Positions 6,674 through 13,971 of a DNA stretch of 20,782 nucleotides are shown here, piece by piece; within the stretch, counting starts at the first letter, position 1; each line of letters starts with the position of its first letter. The notes beneath the pieces were generated by a model, which ran no database searches, was not told where the DNA came from, and saw nothing but the letters and a program-made list of their open reading frames with translations. Both the position numbers and the translations under genes were made by a program. Source of the stretch: DAISLF01 sp964517345 (GTDB lineage: Bacteria > Patescibacteriota > Gracilibacteria > Peribacterales > Peribacteraceae); assembly GCA_964517345.1 (NCBI GenBank), contig CAZFBZ010000024.1, positions 1-20,782 on the forward strand. Reading direction: 5' to 3'.

Positions 6674-8212
6674 TCACTCCTGGGCGTTGAGATGCCGGAA
6701 CACTTCGCGGAAGCGGAAGTACTCGGTGATGCGCAGGCCCGTCCAGCGGCCGATGACGATATTGAGGACGAACGTGAGCAGGATGATCTCGGGATACGCG
6801 AGGAGGAACGCGCGGAACGGAGGCCAGAGGATGATGAACACGCAGAGCAGAGCCGCGACGACGGTCTGCCCGATGCCCATGACGGCCGACGACAGCCCCT
6901 GCTCGGATTTGACGTTCAGAAAGCTCTCGACGAGCGTACTCATGATGAGCAAAACGAAAACCGTGTCATGACTGAGTGCTACGCCGTACAGCGTGCCGAG
7001 CGCCAGCAGCAAAAGAATGGAGAAGCTGCCGATGCCGAGGATGATCGCGAGTTTGGGGACGTAGAGGATATGCAGGCGCCGCAGCATGGAGCGCGACACA
7101 TAGCCCGCCGTGAGGATGAAGACGAGGAAGACGAGACCGACGACCCAGCCGAGGACAAGGAAGCTGAGCGCGATGATCGCGGGCGTGAAGAGACCGAACG
7201 TCGTCATGCCGATGACCTGCTTGAGGAACGCAAGGATCGTGGCGATGACGGGCAGTGCGAGAAGCAGCAGTGCGGTCTGGCTGGTGAGGCCCGCGGTGAC
7301 CATGGCCTGAATGAGCAGTGTCAGGAGATTCCACGGCGCGACCTGCACGGAGGCAACATCGAGGAAGGACGGCTCGGATTCCTCGATTTGCCGGACAGCC
7401 GAGAGGAACTCGGTATCGCTCTTGGACGTGAGCAGCATCGGCAGGCGCGACGGGCGCACCACGAGCGCCTTGCGGGCATCAAGCGGGCGCACCGGACCGG
7501 TGGCCGTGCGGGCGATGGTGCGCAGGTTCAGATCGGTGGCAATGAGGAGCGTCTGCTGCTGGAGCGTGCGCGGGCCTTTTTCGCTTTCCAGAGCGCGATG
7601 CAAAGCCTGCAGACCGGGGATGGGAACACCGTCGCTCCAGAGGATGACGGACTCCGCGTCGAGGAAGGCATTGCCCTCTTCCCCTACCGCGGCAACGAGC
7701 GCTTCTTCTCCTCCGCGGCTGGTCGCCGGAACACCCGTATGGATGACGCGCAGATACGTGGATCCCGAGGCCGCCGCATCGCGCAGGCGCTTCATATCGG
7801 CGGAGGTGACGGAGCCGTCCGCAATCAGCACGACCTTGCGCGCATAGACGGTGACGACGTGCTCCTCCGAATCCTCCTGCGAGCGTCCATCAACCACGCT
7901 GCTGACGACGAGACGGAAGCGCAATTCTCCCGTTCCTTCGGGGGTGAAAATCGCATCGACCGTCTTGCTGATGGGGTTGGGATTATCGTTGATGTACCAG
8001 AAGTACTGCACGTTGTTGCCGACGATATGGCTCGCGGATGCGTCGAGGATGATCGTGCGGCGTGCGGGCGTGTCTGCGGGTCCGATAATGACCGCCTGGA
8101 GCGCGTTCGATGCTGGCCCGCCATCAGTCGCCGGAGTGGCGGCGACAGCGGACGCCGTCATGAACGCGACGAGAATCGCCGCACTTGCAAAGCGAAGTAA
8201 CGGAGCCCTCAC
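6674..8212 (-). CDS. Secreted PKD-like domain plus 7TM (7TM_transglut-type) membrane protein
   Basis: The 512-residue product starts with a signal peptide (about 1-25). An Ig/PKD-like region follows (about 45-125), with I-I-L-D-A-S-A-S and Y-F-W-Y-I-N-D, then an extracytoplasmic region to about 290. The C-terminal half (about 295-500) matches the seven-helix domain usually fused to an inactive transglutaminase: L-L-L-L-A-L-P-V-I-A-T-I-L-A-F, Q-V-I-G-M-T-T-F-G-L-F-T-P, R-R-L-H-I-L-Y-V-P, G-R-W-T-G-L-R-I-T-E and F-R-F-R. In proteobacteria that domain is encoded beside the RimK-related ATP-grasp ligase, which is also the case here. The transglutaminase-like part appears to be replaced by the PKD-like region. 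The GTG start at 8212 overlaps the hpf stop as GTGA, implying translational coupling. A longer frame to 8467 runs inside hpf and is rejected. Confidence 0.85.
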   Translation of the reverse strand: MRAPLLRFASAAILVAFMTASAVAATPATDGGPASNALQAVIIGPADTPARRTIILDASASHIVGNNVQYFWYINDNPNPISKTVDAIFTPEGTGELRFRLVVSSVVDGRSQEDSEEHVVTVYARKVVLIADGSVTSADMKRLRDAAASGSTYLRVIHTGVPATSRGGEEALVAAVGEEGNAFLDAESVILWSDGVPIPGLQALHRALESEKGPRTLQQQTLLIATDLNLRTIARTATGPVRPLDARKALVVRPSRLPMLLTSKSDTEFLSAVRQIEESEPSFLDVASVQVAPWNLLTLLIQAMVTAGLTSQTALLLLALPVIATILAFLKQVIGMTTFGLFTPAIIALSFLVLGWVVGLVFLVFILTAGYVSRSMLRRLHILYVPKLAIILGIGSFSILLLLALGTLYGVALSHDTVFVLLIMSTLVESFLNVKSEQGLSSAVMGIGQTVVAALLCVFIILWPPFRAFLLAYPEIILLTFVLNIVIGRWTGLRITEYFRFREVFRHLNAQE

Positions 8213-8556
8213 GCGGCGAGGCGGGATTGGCGATGCGCACGTTCGCGCCCGGTCTGGCTCTCTTTGTAGCGCTTGATCTGCGGAGAGAGTTTTTCGATGC
8301 AACGATCGACCGCCTCGATGGCGCGCACGCGGCGAGATTCTGCCTGCAGATGTTTGCCCGGCAGCTCGACCGTGATCGTCACTTTCACCTGGTCGTTTCG
8401 CTTCTTCGTGGAGCGGCGTTCGGCCTCCACGCGGATCATCGAATCGGCGTTCTTCAGGCGCTTGCAATACGTCGCCAGCTTGCCGATCCGGCGGGCCAGG
8501 AGCAGGAGATCCTGATCGTTGTAGTGCAGTCCCTTCTCAAAGTGCTGGACGTTCAT
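8209..8556 (-). CDS. hpf: Ribosome hibernation promoting factor HPF/RaiA family
   Basis: The 115-residue product has the short HPF fold pattern. Its N-terminal strand leads into a helix ending in K-L-A-T-Y-C-K-R-L. A strand with R-V-E-A-E-R-R-S and the segment V-K-V-T-I-T-V-E-L-P-G-K-H-L-Q-A-E-S follow, then a final helix with A-I-E-A-V-D-R-C-I-E-K-L, where family members have the D-x-A-x-D-x-A-x-x-K-L-x-x-Q-I pattern. Such proteins bind the 30S decoding region and keep ribosomes dormant. The protein lacks the extra C-terminal dimerisation domain of long HPF. ATG at 8556 is chosen because the domain begins immediately after it. It is the first gene of the operon with the 7TM and ligase genes. 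No clear promoter or Shine-Dalgarno sequence precedes it. Confidence 0.8.
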   Translation of the reverse strand: MNVQHFEKGLHYNDQDLLLLARRIGKLATYCKRLKNADSMIRVEAERRSTKKRNDQVKVTITVELPGKHLQAESRRVRAIEAVDRCIEKLSPQIKRYKESQTGRERAHRQSRLAA

Positions 8557-8699
8557 AATCCAAGAGGGGGAAAGATGGAATGACGATATCCCAGACGCAT
8601 GGCCGGGGGAAGCGGAAAGATCAGGACCCAACCGGGCGCGGGGGGCGCGTGTTTGGCGCGGGCCTCAGCCGCGCAGCCGGAGGGCTTCCCGGCCGTCCA
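8557..8699. other. Divergent intergenic region, nothing further recognised
   Basis: This GC-rich stretch between the hpf operon and the repeat-protein cluster should hold the hpf promoter, but I could not pick a convincing -35/-10 pair on the minus strand. A 65-codon minus-strand frame crosses it and overlaps the hpf start; its composition is not protein-like. No tRNA, SRP RNA or riboswitch core was recognised. Confidence 0.5.
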
Positions 8700-8728
8700 T
8701 TGCTCAATTCTCCTCCTGATGCTACAAT
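8700..8728 (+). promoter_or_regulatory. Promoter of the four-gene unknown cluster
   Basis: TTGCTC (8700-8705), a 17-bp spacer and TACAAT (8723-8728) preceded by TGC (8720-8722) form a good extended -10 promoter. The ATG at 8756 is 28 nt downstream of the hexamer. It is likely to drive all four genes up to 15267, because gaps inside the cluster are short and the only candidate terminator is at its end. Confidence 0.65.
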
Positions 8729-8755
8729 AATCAGATTTTCTTACACCCACACCCT

Positions 8756-8998
8756 ATGACCACCGAGCAGATCCGCGCGCTCGTGCTCCAGAGCACCGTC
8801 CTCACCGAGGAGGAACGCTCCTACTGGCTGAAGCATCTCCCGCAGATGGATCAGTCCCAACTCGACCGCCTCGAGGCGATTCTTGCCGCGCCCGTGCAGG
8901 TGCCGTTCAAGAAAGAAATCGACACGCTCTTCGCTTTCTTCGAACAGGCGGGCAAGACGCTCAAGGGCGCCAAACTTGCCGGTCGCTCGAAGCGCTGA
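8756..8998 (+). CDS. Small acidic-to-basic helical protein of unknown function
   Basis: The 80-residue product appears entirely helical. Its first half has L-T-E-E-E-R-S-Y-W-L-K-H-L-P-Q-M followed by an L-D-R-L-E helix, its middle an A-P-V-Q-V-P-F-K-K-E break, and its end a basic tail K-R. There is no signal peptide or membrane segment, so a cytoplasmic location is likely. I do not recognise a family. It is the first gene of a cluster and is followed after 39 nt by the 1093-aa repeat protein, so it may be an accessory or chaperone-like partner of those proteins; this is inference from position only. The ATG is preceded by a C/A-rich leader with no Shine-Dalgarno sequence. Confidence 0.75.
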   Translation: MTTEQIRALVLQSTVLTEEERSYWLKHLPQMDQSQLDRLEAILAAPVQVPFKKEIDTLFAFFEQAGKTLKGAKLAGRSKR

Positions 8999-9037
8999 TT
9001 TTTCTTCTGACATTCACACACATTTCCCCACAGACCC

Positions 9038-12000
9038 ATGCCGCCCATTGAGAGTTTTAGCACCGAAGCCCGCACCATCCACACGGAGCTACGCACGCTG
9101 AACACGACGCTGACCACGGCCGCCCCCGGCGCCGTCACGCTCGACATCACCCCGCTTCAAACGGCCATCCGCGCCGCGCGCGTGCCGGCCAACGAGCCGC
9201 TCAACCGCCGTTCGAACGCGTCTGTGCTGGGACTGCTCCGGGCGCTGTCGGGCAACGACGCGCTCACGCTGGACGACGCCGTCAATCCGGCCAACAACAG
9301 CGTGGTGATTGCCGCAGCCGACCGCGAGGCGAAGAGCAAGGCCGTTGCCGACTTCCTCGCAAGCATCCCCACGCAGGAAGCAGCCAAGGCTGACGCCGAG
9401 ACGCTGCACAAGCAGGTGCGCGACGCGCTCACGACGCTCCAGCGCACCGTCGCCACGGACGTGGAGGGACGCAAGAAGAGCTTTGAGGATTTCATCACCG
9501 CGCTGCGCGGCCTCGAGGAGCGCCACGCGCCTTCCGACATTTATATCCCGCTGCGCGACCGCCTGCGCGCCCTCTATCCGGGCGCCGACGCCGCCGCATC
9601 GCTGGCCACGTTCGTGGAGACAGCAGGCCGCGACCAGGCCGCCCTGCGCACGCTCGCCGGCGAGCTCGGACCCGGCGACTACCCGGCCGGCATGAGCCCG
9701 CTGGACCGCACCGCGCTCCAGCTGACCAACGCAATCGACGGCTACGTGGCAAACGCGATGGTTGGCGCGTCCCCGCAGGCTCTGCAGATCGCACAGTTGT
9801 TCTTCGGCGGCTCTACGCCGCAGGAAACCGGACGCAACATCGCCGCGTTCTTCCGTTGGATGGTCGCCGATACGCTGGCGGGGATTACGCCCGACCCGAC
9901 GATGCCCAGCTTGCGCCCCCTGTATGAGCGCGCTTACAGCATGGCCGAAGCCCTCCACTGGCAGACCGCCAAAGAGGAGTACGGGCGCGCTAATCCCGGC
10001 GCCGTCACGACTCCGCCCGCCACACCCCTCCCGGCAGTCCGCGATCCGGTGACCGGCGCCATGGTGGTTCCGCCCAGTCCGGAGCCGTCCCCCGTCATCA
10101 CGATCCCCAACGAAGCCGTCGTCCGCGGACGCTGGACCGAGTGCTACCGCATCATGTGGCGCTCGCGCCGGGCCAACACCCGGAACGTGCCGGACATGCC
10201 GAACCTCGTCCAGCTGTCCGCTCCGGACGGCGAGACCGTCGCGAAGCAGTACGTGGAACAGGTCCAGAAGCTCGCCGCTCCGAGCGGCGCTCCCTCGACC
10301 GTCCCGACCACGCCCGAACAACGCGTGAAGCGCATGACGGACTTCTTCGCCGCCGGCGACCCGCACAACGTCACCCTGCCATACGCCGCGGACCGCCATC
10401 TCATCTCCAACAACAACACGCGCGTCAGCTTCTACAAGACGGGTGCCGTCCTGTACGTGCGCCTCGGTGACCGCGAGGTCCGCGTGCAGACCCCGGCCCC
10501 GAACACCGATGCGAATGCGATCTCGCTTACCAAGCCGGTTGCCCCGGACAACAATCCGGACAACGTCATCATCAAGATCAACGGCACGGCCACCGGCGTG
10601 AAGCTCGGCGACCTCGTGACGCACCTCCAGCTGGGCACGAACACCTCGAACACCCACGTCATGATCACGCCGAACAATGCCGCAGCCGGAGCCATCACGT
10701 CGCGCGTCGAAGCCGGCGCCGACACGCCGGAAACGCGCATGAACGCGTTCTTCGCCTCGGGCGTGAACCAGAACATCGTTGATGCCTACAACGCCGGCCG
10801 CTTCCTTCTTATGGCTGACGGCACGCGCACCTACTTCTACAAGGACGGCGCGACACTCTACATCCGCCTCAACGACCGCATCGTCCGCATTCAGACACCG
10901 GGAGCTCCGGACGTCGACGCGAACGCGCTCACGGTGCGCAAGGGCGCAGACAACAACCCTGCCAACGTTCTCCTGGTGCTCAACGGCTCTGCAACCGGCG
11001 TGAAGCTCAGCGACGTACTCGCGCAGCTCACTCAGGCGGGCAACACGGACCATACGCACGTGATGATCCTGCCCAACGGCACTCTTCCCGCCAATATCAC
11101 CTCGCGCGAGGAAGCCCTGACGCCGGAAGCCCGACTCAACCGGTACTTCACCGCGGGAGCGAACAGGGATATCACTACGGACTACAACGCGGGCGACTTC
11201 ATCCTGCTCCCGGGAGACGTCCAAGCCTTCCTTTACAAGAAGCCGGACAATACCTTCTGGATCCGTCTGGACGGCCGGGAGGTCAAAATCATGGCCCGGC
11301 CCGCTGCAGGTGGAGCGCGCGTCGAAGCCACTGCGCTTCGGCTCTCCAAGGTCGATAACGTCCCTGGCAACGTCGTTGTGAAGGTGAACGCCCTTGCCCG
11401 GGGCGTGAAGCTTTCCGACATTGTCACGGATCTGACACGCGCCTCGGCCCTGACGGACAATATCGTCGGCCTCAAGGAGAACAGCAACGATGCGACCGAT
11501 ATCAGCACGCACAGGGAATACACCGAGGCACAGCGCACCGCCCGCATGAACGACTACTTCGGAGCGCCCGCGAACAAGGAAATCAACGCAGCATACGATG
11601 CCGACGAGTACGTCATCAGCGAAAACGATGAGCACATCAACTTCCACAAGGAACCCGATGGCAAGTTCTATGTGCGCATCGACGACCGCATTGTGCAGAT
11701 CGAGACGCCGGTCGCTCCGCCAATCACGAGCCTGACACTCACGAAACCCGGCGCCCCGGGCACTGATCCGGAACTCATCAAGATTCGGATCAATGGCGAC
11801 GCCGACGGCATCACGCTGGGCATGCTGCGCACCAATTTGAACAACTCTGCAAATGTACTGAACAACCGCGTGACTATCGCCGTCGGCGGCACGGATGCCG
11901 CGGATATCGTTTCGCGCGCGGAATACACCGCTCCCGAGCGCCTCGCCCGCCTGAACGCGTTCTTCGGAGCCGATGCTTCCAAGGACATCACCAATTCCTA

Positions 12001-12319
12001 CGACGAGAACGTGATGCTGATCACAAGCGGCAACAAGCATGTGTTCTTCTGCAAACGCGCCGACGACAAGTTCTATCTGTACCTCAACGACCGCCGGATT
12101 CTCGTGGAAACGCAGCCGGCCAACGACGCCGCAACCGCGCTCAAGGTCGTGCGTGCGGCCGATAATCCGGACAATGCGGTTCTCGCGGTCAACGCCGCCG
12201 GGGACACGGGAGTGACGCTTGCATCGGTCGTTGCACATCTCGAAGCCAACCCCACCCACAACCGCGTCGCGATCAAACCCAATGCGGCCGACGCCGTCAC
12301 ATCCCGCGAAATCCCCTGA
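9038..12319 (+). CDS. 1093-residue protein with five approximately 135-aa tandem repeats, unknown function
   Basis: The frame is open across 3.3 kb. Residues 1-320 are predicted helical and rich in Ala, Leu, Arg and Thr. Residues about 320-360 are a Pro-rich linker and about 361-424 a short mixed region. Residues 425-1093 are five tandem units (425-562, 563-694, 695-828, 829-963, 964-1093). Each shows the same order: R-x-N-x-F-F/Y, an I-x-x-x-Y-x-A-x-x-x-L-I segment, F-Y-K or similar, Y-I-R-L-x-D-R-x-V-x-I-x-T, N-P-x-N-V, G-V-K-L-x-D-x-V and a closing S-R-E. The pattern suggests alternating strands and one helix per unit. There is no signal peptide, membrane helix or Cys-rich feature. I recognise no family. 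The ATG at 9038 has no Shine-Dalgarno sequence. It may be a large cytoplasmic scaffold or a structural protein; the sequence gives no catalytic motif. Confidence 0.85.
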   Translation: MPPIESFSTEARTIHTELRTLNTTLTTAAPGAVTLDITPLQTAIRAARVPANEPLNRRSNASVLGLLRALSGNDALTLDDAVNPANNSVVIAAADREAKSKAVADFLASIPTQEAAKADAETLHKQVRDALTTLQRTVATDVEGRKKSFEDFITALRGLEERHAPSDIYIPLRDRLRALYPGADAAASLATFVETAGRDQAALRTLAGELGPGDYPAGMSPLDRTALQLTNAIDGYVANAMVGASPQALQIAQLFFGGSTPQETGRNIAAFFRWMVADTLAGITPDPTMPSLRPLYERAYSMAEALHWQTAKEEYGRANPGAVTTPPATPLPAVRDPVTGAMVVPPSPEPSPVITIPNEAVVRGRWTECYRIMWRSRRANTRNVPDMPNLVQLSAPDGETVAKQYVEQVQKLAAPSGAPSTVPTTPEQRVKRMTDFFAAGDPHNVTLPYAADRHLISNNNTRVSFYKTGAVLYVRLGDREVRVQTPAPNTDANAISLTKPVAPDNNPDNVIIKINGTATGVKLGDLVTHLQLGTNTSNTHVMITPNNAAAGAITSRVEAGADTPETRMNAFFASGVNQNIVDAYNAGRFLLMADGTRTYFYKDGATLYIRLNDRIVRIQTPGAPDVDANALTVRKGADNNPANVLLVLNGSATGVKLSDVLAQLTQAGNTDHTHVMILPNGTLPANITSREEALTPEARLNRYFTAGANRDITTDYNAGDFILLPGDVQAFLYKKPDNTFWIRLDGREVKIMARPAAGGARVEATALRLSKVDNVPGNVVVKVNALARGVKLSDIVTDLTRASALTDNIVGLKENSNDATDISTHREYTEAQRTARMNDYFGAPANKEINAAYDADEYVISENDEHINFHKEPDGKFYVRIDDRIVQIETPVAPPITSLTLTKPGAPGTDPELIKIRINGDADGITLGMLRTNLNNSANVLNNRVTIAVGGTDAADIVSRAEYTAPERLARLNAFFGADASKDITNSYDENVMLITSGNKHVFFCKRADDKFYLYLNDRRILVETQPANDAATALKVVRAADNPDNAVLAVNAAGDTGVTLASVVAHLEANPTHNRVAIKPNAADAVTSREIP
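10310..12316 (+). repeat. Five in-frame tandem protein repeats of about 130-138 codons
   Basis: The units are 10310-10723, 10724-11119, 11120-11521, 11522-11926 and 11927-12316. They are clearly homologous in protein sequence but diverged in DNA, with only short shared words (for example around the G-V-K-L motif). This indicates old duplications kept under selection rather than a recent expansion. The most conserved block in each is the Y-x-R-L/I-x-D-R-x-V strand pair and the N-P-x-N-V/A strand. Confidence 0.85.
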
Positions 12320-12330
12320 TCCCCCCTTCC

Positions 12331-12385
12331 CATGGCCGAAGTCACTGAAGCCAATTACACCACGGCCCTCTCGCACATCACGACG
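12331..12385 (+). repeat. 55-bp exact direct repeat, left copy (assembly overlap)
   Basis: These 55 bases are identical to 12486-12540, immediately after the N gap. They hold the last base before, and the first 18 codons of, the 488-aa gene. The left copy is therefore most likely the same locus represented twice at two contig ends, not a separate gene fragment. Confidence 0.85.
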
Positions 12386-12485
12386 NNNNNNNNNNNNNNN
12401 NNNNNNNNNNNNNNNNNNNNNNNNNNNNNNNNNNNNNNNNNNNNNNNNNNNNNNNNNNNNNNNNNNNNNNNNNNNNNNNNNNNNN
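12386..12485. other. Scaffold gap of exactly 100 N
   Basis: A run of 100 unknown bases, the usual placeholder for a gap of unknown length. It is flanked by a 55-bp exact duplication. If the contig ends simply overlap, no sequence is missing and the real distance between the 1093-aa and 488-aa genes is 12 nt. Confidence 0.95.
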
Positions 12486-12540
12486 CATGGCCGAAGTCAC
12501 TGAAGCCAATTACACCACGGCCCTCTCGCACATCACGACG
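12486..12540 (+). repeat. 55-bp exact direct repeat, right copy
   Basis: Second copy of the 12331-12385 sequence, directly after the N gap and continuous with the rest of the 488-aa gene. This is the copy used for the gene call. Confidence 0.85.
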
Positions 12541-13953
12541 CCCAACGTCGCGGAGCTCCGCACGGCCATCACCGGCTGGACGGTGGGCAACCTGCGCACG
12601 CTTCTGGAGCGGGTGCATGGCAACGAGAACGCACTGAGGAGCCTGCGGTCCGCCGCGGATATCCGCACACTGCTGACCGAGCAGGCTCAGGCGGCACGCA
12701 AGCGCGAGATCGACGAGAGCCAGAAGAAGCAGAAAGAGGCGCTGGAAGGCGTCGAGAAGGAAAATCGCGAGAAGATCGAGAAGGCATTCGAAGCCCTCAA
12801 CAAGAACGTCGCGGACACCGTCGAAGCACATCTCCGCGCCATCGACGTACTGCTCAATGCTCCGCCCACGACCGCGGTAGCGCCCGTCGTCGCACCGGTC
12901 ACCCCCCCGCCCGCGCCCGTCTCCCGCCCGAATCCCCTGGTCAGCCTGCTCGAGCGCGTCCCGGTCTTCGGTTCGCTCTTCAGTATCTTCGGCAACACCA
13001 CCGCGGAGCGGTCGGAGAATTTCGATCGGGGTTTCAATAACCTCATGTCGCTCATTCCGGGCATCGGCGAAACGTTCCGTGCACGCAACGCGCTGAAGGA
13101 CGTCCAGCAGATTCTCCGTGAGGAACTGGGAGCGCGCTTCACGGGCACGGTGACGCTTGCCCAGGTGACGGCGTTCATGCGCCGCCATCCGGATGCGGCT
13201 CCGGCCCCGTCTCCCATCCCCGGTCTGCCGCCGATCCCGCTGCTCCAATCCGCCGCCTGGAAAACCGCCTTCATCGCGAACGTCCAGACCGTCAAAGCCC
13301 TCCCGAACCCCACCTTCACCTGGGAGGACATCTCCAATGTGTCGGACGCACAGCGCAAGTCGACGGAAGTCGCCAGCAAGCAGCTGGAGGAGAGAACACT
13401 CAGGGCATTCGCCCCCGTCGCCGTCAGCACGCTGACCTTCGAAACGGGTACGAACGCCAACATCGCCCGCAAGCAGCCCGACGGCCGCTGGCAGATCGCC
13501 GTCACGCGTGAGGCCCTCTCCGGTGCCTCGCTCACAGGCCCCGCAGCCCAGCTGAAGGAAGCCCTTCAGGGCCCGATGAACAATGCCAACGTGGTGAGGA
13601 TCGTCGCCGAAGACGACCCCGTCGCTTTCGTCCACTCGCCGCGCCTGACAGATGTCACCGTGAATATCCCCGCCGGCTCCACGCCTGCCTACCCCGAACT
13701 CAACACCGTCGCCGGCTGGTTCCGCACGCGCAACCTCGGCGTCCGCGAGATGCGCCAGGACACAGCCAACCTCGTCCGCGGCGCGGGCAGCCGGGTGGCG
13801 CTTTCGGCCGTCAGCGGCTCCATGGTCCTCGCCTGGAATTCTACGACCACCTACGCCAGCCTCACCAATCTTCCGGAAGACGACATCCGCGCCGCCGCGC
13901 CGGGAGCCCAGTGGAGGTACGACGCCACGACATCCGCCTGGAACGCCGTCTAA
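12487..13953 (+). CDS. 488-residue coiled-coil protein, unknown function
   Basis: Residues 1-60 are mixed helical. Residues about 66-118 are a highly charged Lys/Glu-rich helix with heptad character, a likely coiled coil. Residues about 126-150 are a Pro/Val/Ala linker. Residues 150-200 contain hydrophobic amphipathic stretches (L-L-E-R-V-P-V-F-G-S-L-F-S-I-F-G and L-M-S-L-I-P-G-I-G) that could touch membrane but are short for a spanning helix. The C-terminal half looks beta-rich, with strands such as D-G-R-W-Q-I-A-V and V-V-R-I-V-A-E-D-D. No family is recognised. The gene follows the repeat protein in the same cluster and precedes a membrane-hairpin protein by 18 nt. The start sits just after a scaffold gap and is repeated exactly before it, so the upstream context is uncertain, but the frame itself is intact. 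Confidence 0.8.
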   Translation: MAEVTEANYTTALSHITTPNVAELRTAITGWTVGNLRTLLERVHGNENALRSLRSAADIRTLLTEQAQAARKREIDESQKKQKEALEGVEKENREKIEKAFEALNKNVADTVEAHLRAIDVLLNAPPTTAVAPVVAPVTPPPAPVSRPNPLVSLLERVPVFGSLFSIFGNTTAERSENFDRGFNNLMSLIPGIGETFRARNALKDVQQILREELGARFTGTVTLAQVTAFMRRHPDAAPAPSPIPGLPPIPLLQSAAWKTAFIANVQTVKALPNPTFTWEDISNVSDAQRKSTEVASKQLEERTLRAFAPVAVSTLTFETGTNANIARKQPDGRWQIAVTREALSGASLTGPAAQLKEALQGPMNNANVVRIVAEDDPVAFVHSPRLTDVTVNIPAGSTPAYPELNTVAGWFRTRNLGVREMRQDTANLVRGAGSRVALSAVSGSMVLAWNSTTTYASLTNLPEDDIRAAAPGAQWRYDATTSAWNAV

Positions 13954-13971
13954 TAACCGACACGCACGCAC

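Noticed and set aside
6632..8200. 522-codon plus-strand frame antisense to the 7TM protein
   Set aside because: Extremely Glu/Asp/Arg-rich composition with no structure; the minus-strand frame encodes a clear 7TM family protein.
8213..8467. N-terminal extension of the 7TM frame to 8467
   Set aside because: It lies inside hpf, has no protein-like character, and the GTGA overlap plus the signal peptide place the start at 8212.
8553..8750. 65-codon minus-strand frame before hpf
   Set aside because: It covers the plus-strand promoter at 8700-8728 and overlaps the hpf start; composition is not protein-like.
9089..12376. 1095-codon open frame antisense to the repeat protein
   Set aside because: It mirrors the real gene almost end to end, has low-complexity Arg/Gly/Val/His composition and no repeats or motifs of its own. 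Long antisense frames are expected from GC-rich codon use.
12332..12385. A separate truncated gene before the N gap
   Set aside because: Identical over 55 bases to the start of the 488-aa gene after the gap, so it is best explained as contig-end overlap.
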